DNA of 35,837 nucleotides, taken from contig JAIVFJ010000476.1 in assembly GCA_025765615.1 (NCBI GenBank), positions 1 to 35,837 on the forward strand, in the 5' to 3' direction. The notes beneath the pieces are model-generated. The model saw only the letters and a program-made list of their open reading frames with translations. It did no database searches and was not told the origin of the DNA. Each line of letters starts with the position of its first letter. Position 1 is the first letter of the stretch. Positions 28,406 through 35,837 of the stretch are shown piece by piece. Origin of the DNA: Zopfochytrium polystomum. Its lineage: Eukaryota > Chytridiomycota > Chytridiomycetes > Chytridiales > Chytridiaceae. The translations under genes and the position numbers were made by a program.

Positions 28406-29840
28406 CAGCAGAAACACTCAGGTGGAACAATTAAACCAAAAGTGCAAACAGCCAAACAAGCTTTACATGCCCTTCAGTCCTACTCCTGCTTTGTCGAAAG
28501 GGGACTCAAACCTGTGCACCCAGGGAGTAACAGATTTTGAGTCTGTCACCTTAACCCAGGCGGTGACAAGGAACAATTGGTGCAAAAACAAGATTGTGTC
28601 CTCAGTAAGGCTGCATACCGCCAATGCGGTTGGCCAACATCTGCGCTCTCCACTCTGCAGGATGGCAAGTCTGCAGTGGCAGAGGGCCACACTCATCTGT
28701 ATTTGTGGGTCACAGAGACCTAATTTTTGAAGAATCTGCCCCAAAATTGTGCAGGGTAATGCACTTCTCTGCATTCTCCACATCACAAAGGGCGTTTTTG
28801 GGCCAAAGCATTTGCAGTTGCTGGGCAGTTTTTCATGGAAGTCTGCTCTGAGTCTGGGGGGCAAAGCCGTCCTCCTTTAATTGGGAGTGGGGTGGTTCAA
28901 CAATTGGTTTGAGGATTTCACTGATTAATTCATGTGTCACCTTCACTTCTTGCAATGCTCAATGACACAACATTGCTCTTTTGCCACCACCCTAGCCTAG
29001 CCTTTCCTGCTCAGCAACATTATCATCAAACGTGGGAAGGGGTTGGTGGTAACCTCTGCTGCTCTGCCAGAGGGGGAATTGCTGCATCACAAGCAGAAAG
29101 CCAAGTGTCCAACAACATTAGCAATTCGTTGCCTTGCACCACAAGTTGCTGGCATGCTTGGCATCAAATTAGAGGACAACGCATGCTGGGGTGCACTGTG
29201 GGCAGAATACGGTGGTTGCCGTTTCAGGTACTTGGGAGTCAGAGGTGAGAATTCTCCCTCCAAGCGCAAGGCTTTGCTCCTGGAGGGGCAAGCTCACATG
29301 ACCCTGATTATGGCTTTTTTCATTCATACTCCTGTTCCCAAGTGTTTTGGTTTTGGAATAGGTGAGCAGTTGCTCTGTAGGGTTTAACTCTGGCTCAAAT
29401 CCGCAATTTGACTCAATTTATTTTCCAGCTAGATGCGGAAAAACTTTTTTTTTTCTCACTCGTTTCACACCTCATTTGCAAATCAATAAAGGCCTGTTTG
29501 GCGCCAGCCCAAATTTCGATTTTGTCCAATGAGACACAAACTTGGTGCGCGGGTTGGACAAAAAAACAAGTTGGGGGGGTGGCATGTTTGGCGTCACCTG
29601 CAACTAATTGGAAAAGGTGCTCCAAGTTGGTGGCCTGTTTGGCGTTGCCCGCAACTCGTCCCCAACTCGTCCATATTTGGCTGAAAAACGAGTTGGGGGA
29701 GTTTTGGCTCCCCCCTGAATTTTCATCACCAACTCTGTCTGCCCTGCTGCAAAAACTAACTTTATTGGGCTGTTGTCTAGGGGGTGTTTTTCAACCCCTA
29801 CTACTTGCCTAGTCCACGAAGTATCCCTACTGATCTGTCT
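28406..29840. other. Region without recognised genes; tRNA-like relic and degenerate repeats
   Basis: Open frames of 75-134 codons (for example 28463-28864 minus, 29043-29387 plus, 29408-29812 plus) show no domain and have uneven composition. At 29485-29690 the phrase 'cctgtttggcg' or a close variant recurs three times together with 'caactcgtcc' and 'caagttgg' blocks, a degenerate repeat. Confidence 0.45.
28491..28569 (-). tRNA. tRNA-Leu(CAA)-like relic, probably pseudogene or tRNA-derived repeat
   Basis: On the minus strand the sequence has a good anticodon arm, ACAGA-CTCAAAA-TCTGT (anticodon CAA with T33), an A-box-like 'TGGGTTAAGG' and a B-box-like 'GGTTTGAGTCC', with spacing that leaves room for a class II variable arm. 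The outer ends pair only partly (TTGTC with GACAA), and the T stem is poor, so a functional tRNA is doubtful. The 5' third can instead form a perfect TGTCACC/GGTGACA hairpin. Confidence 0.35.
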
Positions 29841-29870
29841 AACAGGGGGTCTCAGACACAAGAATGAACA

Positions 29871-29914
29871 TTCAGAGGGACAATCCTCTGAAGGATCGGT
29901 GCTGGAGCACCGAT
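29871..29914. repeat. Two adjacent perfect hairpins
   Basis: TTCAGAGG-GACAAT-CCTCTGAA (29871-29892) is followed after two bases by ATCGGTGCT-GG-AGCACCGAT (29895-29914). Both stems are perfect (8 and 9 bp). No gene or family was recognised that explains them. Confidence 0.8.
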
Positions 29915-29929
29915 TACTCGTGTGGCTGC

Positions 29930-31150
29930 GGGGCCGATGCGAGGGGAAACGGAAGGGCACTCCCGAGGGCGCAACACAACCGCAGAATAAAGAGAGAGAA
30001 GAGGGAAACGGGGGTTTTTATCTCAGGAACCTAATCTCAAATACAACAGGAGCGGTTAATAGCGACGGGACGGACAGGGCGCGACCTAGCGCCCCTCGTC
30101 GCGGACGGTGCTGCGGGAGCCCTCGTCGTCGCCAGCGACGGGGGGGGAGAGAAAGAAGGGAGTCGACTATGTAGGGGTCGGAAGGTCGCCAGCAGGGAAC
30201 TCGCACGCGGAAACACCTGCGATCGTACACGCACCCCGCCGGGCTGCGTCGGCACGATCACTCGACCAACGGGCTTTATCGCATCGCACTCGTACTCACA
30301 CATCTCACCCCTCACAGCAATAGGACCGAGGCAGGCGCTTGTAGATCGAACTCTCAGGTGTCGGGGGCCGCACCGGGCGCAGCCACCAACACCCTCGTGG
30401 GGACGGGAAGGTTGGGGACAACGATGCCGTCGTCATCACCACCACCACCACCGTCATCGCTGCGGGCAAGCGCCAGGGATCCTCACTCCAACACAGAGCC
30501 GGCAATGTCACACACAGTCGCTGGTGGGGCCAGCTGCATTCCCCACCCACGGCCCCTTAAGAGGAGCCCCACGAAGGGACCATGTACACACCCGGGTGTG
30601 TACCATCTCTCACTACCCTCACCTTCGGGAGCCAGATGGATTTGAAGGGGACTCTGTATTGGTGCCAATGGACAGAAATCAGATTGAAGAAAAAAGAAAA
30701 AAGAGAAATGGCCCAAAAACAGAGAGAGAGAAAATTGACAAGTCAACCCCCCTGACTTGGAGCATCCACCACAAATGCTCTAAGTCCCCCCCAACCCTAT
30801 GCGTGTATGTACAAGTGCCAAAAATAAATAATAAATTAGGCGGGCTTGGGTACGGCCTGTCAGGCACCCCATCCCTAGGCAGTTGGGCAGTCTCTGTTAG
30901 TCACCGAAAAGAAAATATGTTGAGAAAACCCTGGTGCAACGGAAACTGTTAAGACGAAAGTAGTAAAAGCAGACCCAATAATAAAGACGGGTTAGCCGCA
31001 AATACACTTTGATAACGCCTTGGAAACTAAAGAACCAGGAGCAATAATAGGGGTCCCGATCCTTGCGGTTTTATGGACAGGTACGCTTGTTTTTGCGAAT
31101 AAAATCCTAGACTTTATCACTGAGACCTCAGTGTAGTCTCACACAACCCA
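29930..31150. other. Region without recognised genes; GC-rich island and LTR-like end
   Basis: 30050-30500 is a GC-rich island inside AT-richer surroundings, with many CG dinucleotides and no convincing protein. A perfect 20-bp palindrome lies at 30584-30603. 31095-31150 ('aataaaatcctag', then 'gagacctcagtgtagtctc') has the look of a polyadenylation signal and stem near an LTR end, but no partner LTR was found. Confidence 0.4.
30584..30603. repeat. Perfect 20-bp palindrome
   Basis: GTACACACCCGGGTGTGTAC is self-complementary over its full length. The symmetry continues beyond it with one inserted base. Confidence 0.85.
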
Positions 31151-31554
31151 ACCCCATCCCGGCGCCGATGGCAAGAGGCCGTGAGAAAGAAAAAGGCAGT
31201 AGATCTGATCACAAACGCAAGCGATCCCCACGGAGATCAGATCAAACGAACGAGAAGCGTCATCGACAGGTTCGCTCGTCCTCGCCTGTTGGCCCAAACA
31301 TCATTGGAAACAACAATGACAGTGGGGTCAACGACAGCTCAAAGGAATGCAAACCACGGTGCAAGATGGATGATCATCCCAGAAGCAGCAGCAGCAGCAG
31401 CAGTCATGGCGAGCCCATATCAAAGGAGTCGGCGGATGCTGCGCAAGGGAAGCCGGTACAGCCACACAGATGACAGTAGCAATGGATCAGACAGCAAGGC
31501 AAGAGTGAGAGTCGTCGAGAAGCAGCAGTGACACGGCCGAGCAGGCTAGCTGAG

Positions 31555-32635
31555 CTGCATGGACTGATGATATGGTTGACATTCTTGTCCAGTTGGTTCA
31601 CGACTCACCTGATCGAGGCACTGACAACAATCTCAAGTCGCAGGCTTGGAATCAATTTGACAGATCATTCAACGAAGCTCTCAACTTATCGCTGAAAAGT
31701 CGCAGTTAACGTCGAAATGGAACATGGTAACTACGTTCTTCGAACCCTTCCTCGCCTTCTGGTACTTTCGACAAAGCTGGTCAAGGAGTATGGAGTTTTA
31801 AAGACTATCAGGGGCAGCGAGGGGGGAAGTGGGTGGGGTTGGAACAACGATAAAAAGATGCTTGAGCAGCCGGATAATGCAGTATGGGAAGAATGGATTG
31901 AAGTATGTAAGGCGCCCGCTAAGTATCTTTGCACAATACTAAAATGCAGTCGACGTCCAAAAAGGTGGCAAAAACTGGAAGAAGTACTGAACACTGGAGT
32001 TTCCACATGACAATCTTATCAACGACATTGTCGATAGTATGGTAACTCTGGATATTCTCGCATTCGCTTACTCTACTCTAGGTAAAGCGACTGGAAAATT
32101 TACACCGCATGGGAGAACCACAAAAACAACAAAGTCAATGTGTGTAGCTCAACTTGAGGATGGTGCTTCGGCAGAAATGCCTACTCCCTCAGCCAGTATA
32201 TCAGACGCAGTCCAGCCAGAGGATGGGAGAGAATTGGAGCATGACACCTCGTCCGCCACCTCTGACAAGGAAGCAGACTCTGGAAACGGGATTCCCAAGG
32301 TGGAGAGGTCTGGACGTGAGCAATCTGCTGTTGTTCAGGCAAGCCATGCACTGAGTGACAGAATCAAGGATGGTGTTGCGTCGCTGGTCAGTGAGCTAAA
32401 GTCGAGGCGCCAGACAAGAGCCCCGACTCTGGCGCTGTTGGATGCAGACAAGAGCGTGAAGGCAGTAGCTGCCCTCAACAGGCTGGCTGACAGCGAGCCT
32501 GAAGTCTATCAGTCGCTACTTCTCCCAGGGACTATCCTCCTGATGGAAAATGGAGTGAAGGCGCGACTGTTCAACAACATTCACTCCTCTGTGCGACTGG
32601 AATGGCTGCGCATGGAGGTCAAAAAGCAGATCTAA
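31555..32635 (+). pseudogene. Harbinger-associated Myb/SANT-like protein, frameshifted
   Basis: The Myb_DNA-bind_3-type domain is spread over three frames. 'WTDDMVDILVQLVHDSPDRG' and 'LKSQAWNQFDRSFNEAL' come first (31563-31690), then 'KSQLTSKWNMV' (about 31696-31728). 'LVKEYGVLKTIRGSEGG', 'GWGWNNDKKML' and 'DNAVWEEWIE' follow (about 31777-31905), and 'FPHDNLINDIVDS' (about 31998-32037). From 32039 a long C-terminal tail with acidic/Ser-rich and helical parts runs uninterrupted to the stop at 32635 ('RLEWLRMEVKKQI'). In active elements this protein binds the transposon ends and assists the transposase. A short basic frame at 31168-31473 may be its N-terminus. At least two indels make it non-functional as read. 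Confidence 0.72.
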
Positions 32636-32741
32636 AAAGAGAGTTTTTTTGAATCGTCTTCATTGCTTCTTTATTTCAAATTTTTCCATTCCCTTATTCA
32701 CTGTGCACTGCAAGCTCCCACTGGTTGATGCACATGTGGCT

Positions 32742-33320
32742 TCATTTCCGCTTTGAGTAATCATTCCACATTTTCTTCGCCAAGTTGTCCTGAAATGTCA
32801 CGGCCTCTTGATAGCTTGCGCGGAAACCCTGGGTCCGAGCTTGAACCTCTTTGAGTTTCTTCTTCACTTGTTGCTGCCTTTGTCCTTGGTTCTGAGATGC
32901 TTTGTATTCGTGAAAGGCAGTTAGCCACACCTCTTCATTGTCTTTTCCACTGTTGTTGATCCTGATGAAATTGTGGAGAGCACACAGCGACTGAACGAGA
33001 GGAACTTGCAGGGTGGCGAAGTCATACGGAGGCATTTGCAGCAAAATTTGGAAGAGTCCTTTCAGAATACCAATAGTTCGCTCAATTGCGTTACGAAGCT
33101 GGGAGTGCCTCAGATTGAACAACTCTTTTGGGGGTTAGGTATGGCATTAGAGGTGACCGCACAATGGGGTTGAACACTCCCAACCAGTCACGCTGCATCA
33201 GCTGAAGCCCACTCCTTCAGGTGGTATTGAACGCTCCGGTAGGGAACAAGAACATGCTTCGAAAGGGCGTATCCAGCGTCATTGTATGAGTAATTGGCGT
33301 CTGTCTTTCTGGAAGAGAGA
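32742..33320 (-). pseudogene. Harbinger DDE transposase, C-terminal part
   Basis: An uninterrupted minus frame 33122-32742 reads 'MFNLRHSQLRNAIERTIGIL', 'LCALHNFIR' and a helical, Gln/Lys-rich tail. The 'FNLRHS..R..IER..G.LK' block contains the catalytic Glu of the DDE triad. Upstream on the same strand (about 33290-33200), in another frame, is 'NYSYNDAGYALSKHVLVPYR' followed by 'VQYHLKEWA', which contains the third-block Asp of the family ('DAGY'). A TAA sits just before 'PPKELFNLRHS'. The first catalytic Asp and the helical N-terminal part are absent: the sequence to the right is a tRNA gene. The element is thus truncated as well as frame-broken. Confidence 0.82.
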
Positions 33321-33420
33321 CTTGTTCACACTGCCTGACCCTGGCCCACAGCAACTGATCAGCTACCACTTTTTCAAAGCTGCTTCTATTTTGGTAGCCA
33401 GCAGAACAATTGCATGGAGG

Positions 33421-33514
33421 GCCTTCTTAGCTCAGCTGGCAGAGCGTATCCCTCGTAGGAGGCTACCATGCCCCTGCAAGGATAAGGTCGTCGGTCCGAT
33501 TCCGGCAGAAGGCA
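33421..33514 (+). tRNA. tRNA-Thr(CGT) with 21-nt intron
   Basis: It folds completely. The acceptor stem GCCTTCT/AGAAGGC is 7/7. The D arm is GCTC-AGCTGGCA-GAGC. The anticodon stem is TATCC/GGATA with loop CTCGTA|A, giving anticodon CGT. The variable loop is AGGTC, the T arm GTCGG-TCCGATT-CCGGC (one G-T pair), and the discriminator A is at 33514. The mature length is 73 nt without CCA. The intron 33458-33478 lies between positions 37 and 38, the canonical place for eukaryotic nuclear tRNA introns. A T6 run at 33539-33544 (and T4 at 33533) can terminate pol III. Thr identity follows from the anticodon. Confidence 0.88.
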
Positions 33515-33538
33515 CAGACGCACTTTGTGGTGTTTTGG

Positions 33539-33544
33539 TTTTTT
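33539..33544 (+). terminator. Pol III terminator (T6) for the tRNA-Thr gene
   Basis: Six T starting 25 nt after the tRNA end, preceded by a weaker T4 at 33533-33536. This is typical of pol III termination. Confidence 0.6.
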
Positions 33545-34022
33545 CATTTGATGACAGTCACAGAGCACATCGTGCCAAGCCAAACGGAACCAGAAGCAGC
33601 AACTCTACCAATGCTGCTCTCTCATGATGCAACCAGTACCTCGACCTTTGTGAGCCAGGCCACCCCCCACAAGCGCGCCTGTGGCCGCTGCAAGGCTTGG
33701 CACAGCACAGGAAGCATAGCTTTACCCGCAAGTCGTTAGACCTCAAAGCGCTGGAACATGTCGCCAGGGCGGTGGTTTTGGCGCAGAAGCGAAAACCGCT
33801 GACCTGTGGTGGTGGAAAATGGCGAGCACCACGAGGATGAGATGGACTTGATGCAGCTGGTTGAGGTCCTACACAGATAGACTTGAGAGACTGTTGTGTC
33901 CTTAGAATCAGGTGATCGGTGGGGTGGCACTGGCCTGTTGCTGTTGGTACCAGTGCAAGCTGGCCTTGATGACAAACACAGCCAACACTGTGCACAGATA
34001 GCGAAACAAATCAGCAGCACCT
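33545..34022. other. Intergenic, no gene recognised
   Basis: Overlapping minus-strand frames (33558-33995 and 33736-34035) show no domain. Probably the upstream region of the F-box/WD40 relic. Confidence 0.4.
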
Positions 34023-35485
34023 TTGCATAGCGCAATGCAGGAGGTTGTCAAAAAAGGAAGGTGTGGCAATGCAGGTGCGCCAGAGAAAGAAATGGGTGGC
34101 GCAGCTGCACCAACAAAGATTGCAACTATTTTGACCATCTGTGATCGCATAATGATCTACGACCCTGATCTTCTGCCACTTCGTGCCAATCAGTCCCACC
34201 CGTTCACTCCACAACAGTCAGAAGCACGCCCACTTCTCCTCAACAACATTCTTGAAGAGGTTCTGCGCCGTTTACTCACGTTCGTGGCATCTGACGTCAA
34301 GTCCCTTGCCAGGCTCTGCTGCGCATCAAAGCGCTGGTTGCTCCCAGCTGCCGACAACATAATCTGGGATGCAATGTTCCTCGCCCGCTGGGCCGCTCCT
34401 GTGTCGCTTGCAGAGTCGCCAAACATCCCTGACCGCAGCCAGATGATGACCATTGTTGCAACAGAATCCATTCGCGAGATTGACATCAGCAGTGGCCGCA
34501 GTGTTTTGGCTGCAGATGTCCTGTGGAAAACGCTTTTTCATGACTGCACTGCCCTCGCTAGGCTACTGTACGGACGGGAAGGCAGACTCAAGTTGGGCAA
34601 CTCACGCCGTATTCGTGGAATCTGCATCGACGCATACTCCATTGTGACTGCAGCAAATGACGGCATCCAAATATGGGATTGCGCAACTCAAAAATACGTG
34701 TGGACCTTCGACACTTCCGAGAGCGGAGCTTCCAGTGTTGCCTGACACAGAGGCACAATTGTGGGCAGCACTTGTGACAGTGAGGTTAAAGTGTGGAACG
34801 CGATGACTGACAAGCTTGAGGACACTCTCTGGGGGCTCAGTGATTTTGTTGATTTTGTTCACATAAACTAGGATCGCATTATTGGTTCAACCAATGACTG
34901 TGTCAACGTGTGGTGCTGCTTATCAAGACCCATTCTCAAAACTATTACAAAACACATGTACAGCAGTGTCTCATCGCTTTCCCCATTTCTGATGACACAG
35001 TCAATGTGCTCTGCCTGACTTCAGGTGAAATTGTTCATTCCCAGCAATTTGACAGCCAAATCCAGAGAATTCAGCTCCAAAAATCGATCTTGGCTGTGGG
35101 ATGTGTGTGTGGGGTTGAGGCTTGGAACATTCAAACTGGCAAGCGCTTGTTTGGCGAAGTTTGCCCCTGCCAGTTGGTCAACCTCAGCCTTCACAGTGGC
35201 AACTTGCTGGTTAAAAGCAAAATTGGACGCACTCTGAGCATTGTGATTTGCGACCTGTCCAACAGCAGAAAAATATTGCAAACTCTCCACCCATCACAAC
35301 CAACTGTTGATTTCTTTGCAGGGCTGATTTTGCACGCATCAGGGGTTATGGTTGGCGATGCAGTTAAGTGCCAACTCTCTTCCCACTTGCAAAGTATAAT
35401 TATCTGTCCTTTCCTTGCACTGTTCATAGAACGGCAAGGGATTTTGACAAGGGTATTCCTTGTGCCCATGAGTTCATGGAGTTGA
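34023..35485 (+). pseudogene. F-box / WD40-repeat protein, broken by two stops and a frameshift
   Basis: An F-box-like segment ('LLLNNILEEVLRRLLTFVAS', 'LCCASKRWLLPAADNIIWD') lies at about 34230-34375. WD40-like blades follow: 'IVTAANDGIQIWDCATQKYV', then a TGA at 34743-34745, 'GTIVGSTCDSEVKVWNAMTD', a TAG at 34869-34871, and 'RIIGSTNDCVNVW'. From about 34910 the line continues in another frame with 'DDTVNVLCLTSGEIVHSQQF' and 'CVCGVEAWNIQTGKRLFG', ending at 35485. Intact relatives would be SCF ubiquitin-ligase substrate adaptors. The ATG at 34023 is the first in frame; one at 34092 ('MGGAAAPTK') would place the F-box nearer the N-terminus. The nonsense codons lie between well-preserved blades, suggesting fairly recent loss. 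Confidence 0.75.
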
Positions 35486-35837
35486 AGAAATATTCTTGTC
35501 TTTTCAGAGCAAGTGAGGGTGTGTCAATTGCAATCCAGCAGACTTTTTCTTGGTGAAGGATTCGTGAAGGGTTCACTTTTTTAAATACATTGTCTGATTT
35601 GGCTACTACACTTCGAGATTCAGCAGTTTTTCGTCAAAATACATCAAATCGAATAGGAATAAGACAAATCTACTAATTATGATCAAATCAGATCGAATTC
35701 AGATGGTTCTATGAGGAACCACATCCGTCTGCACAGGTCCAGTGTTTGCGTGGTGAGCAGAGCGTATGTCCATCACTTCCTGCAAGTCCTGGAATCCCAA
35801 GTGAAGCAGTGAGCACGCTGCGGAGGGCGAGATTCAA
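35486..35837. other. AT-rich intergenic to window end
   Basis: No gene recognised. It includes a short hairpin TGGTTC-tatgag-GAACCA near 35704-35721. Confidence 0.4.

Larger units (their letters stand above)
31168..33320. mobile_element. PIF/Harbinger DNA transposon relic (Myb-like ORF plus DDE transposase)
   Basis: Two convergent, broken genes form the usual two-gene set of PIF/Harbinger elements: a Myb/SANT-like DNA-binding protein on plus (to 32635) and a DDE_Tnp_4-type transposase on minus (from 32742). Their stops are 106 nt apart. The left limit is set at the first ATG of a basic, Arg/Lys-rich frame (31168), and the right limit where transposase similarity ends near 33320. Terminal inverted repeats and the 3-bp target-site duplication were not found, so both ends are approximate. 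Confidence 0.75.

Noticed and set aside
29043..29387. 114-codon plus frame as a gene
   Set aside because: No family resemblance, overlapped by other frames, within a relic-rich region.
31095..31170. LTR end followed by a primer-binding site ('ggcgccgatgg')
   Set aside because: Suggestive wording only; no partner LTR was found and the downstream sequence belongs to the Harbinger-type Myb ORF.
3929..34745. Recurrent in-frame TGA codons (3929, 24227, 27153, 34743) suggesting TGA is read as an amino acid
   Set aside because: Intact genes here (ankyrin 938 aa, transporter, zinc copies 2 and 3) end at TGA with family-appropriate lengths, and the TGA-containing sequences also carry frameshifts, truncation or another stop. 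TGA is a normal stop; these are decayed copies.

Overview
This window is eukaryotic nuclear DNA, most likely from a zoosporic (chytrid-type) fungus, possibly Rhizophydiales. The main evidence is a transporter gene with ten short introns (59-104 nt), most with clear GT..AG borders. Other evidence is ankyrin-repeat proteins of the kinds I associate with chytrids: an N-terminal F-box-like 'WDKLSPEL' segment in one, and 'LQWWKDSG' repeats in another. There is also a eukaryotic tRNA with an intron after position 37, and remnants of copia, gypsy and PIF/Harbinger transposons. The species call is inference; no database search was possible.

Layout. 1-9760 is an ankyrin-repeat neighbourhood: a frameshifted N-terminal copy (1-610, minus), a degenerate Ty1/copia element (about 1690-4235, plus), one intact 938-aa ankyrin gene (4908-7724, minus) and a decayed C-terminal copy in the opposite orientation (8493-9757, plus). 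10154-12523 holds a small orphan gene and a convincing ACT-domain (CASTOR-like fold) protein fused to a basic, nuclear-looking N-terminal half. 13869-20221 is a tandem array of four paralogs of an unnamed family with a paired C-x-H-x6-C-x2-C motif, with microsatellites upstream of three of them, and interrupted by an ankyrin (WWKDSG) remnant. 21104-23362 is an 11-exon monocarboxylate-transporter-like MFS gene (predicted 479 aa), followed by a broken 5' copy of a paralog (23954-24437). 24918-26736 (minus) encodes an unrecognised eight-TM protein built from two copies of a four-TM, Cys-rich-loop module; it carries a single-base frameshift in a G6 run.

27000-35837 is visibly less GC-rich and dominated by relics: a gypsy protease fragment, degenerate tandem repeats, two LTR-like sequences in inverted orientation forming a near-continuous palindrome (27931-28405), a tRNA-Leu-like relic, perfect hairpins, a PIF/Harbinger element with a Myb/SANT-like ORF and a convergent DDE transposase, an intact intron-containing tRNA-Thr(CGT), and an F-box/WD40 pseudogene.

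There is no operon-like logic, and no pathway links the genes. The recurring theme is local duplication followed by decay (ankyrin, zinc-motif and transporter families), with transposons in between. The most novel-looking items are the paired CxH/CxxC family array, the internally duplicated eight-TM protein and the ACT-domain fusion.
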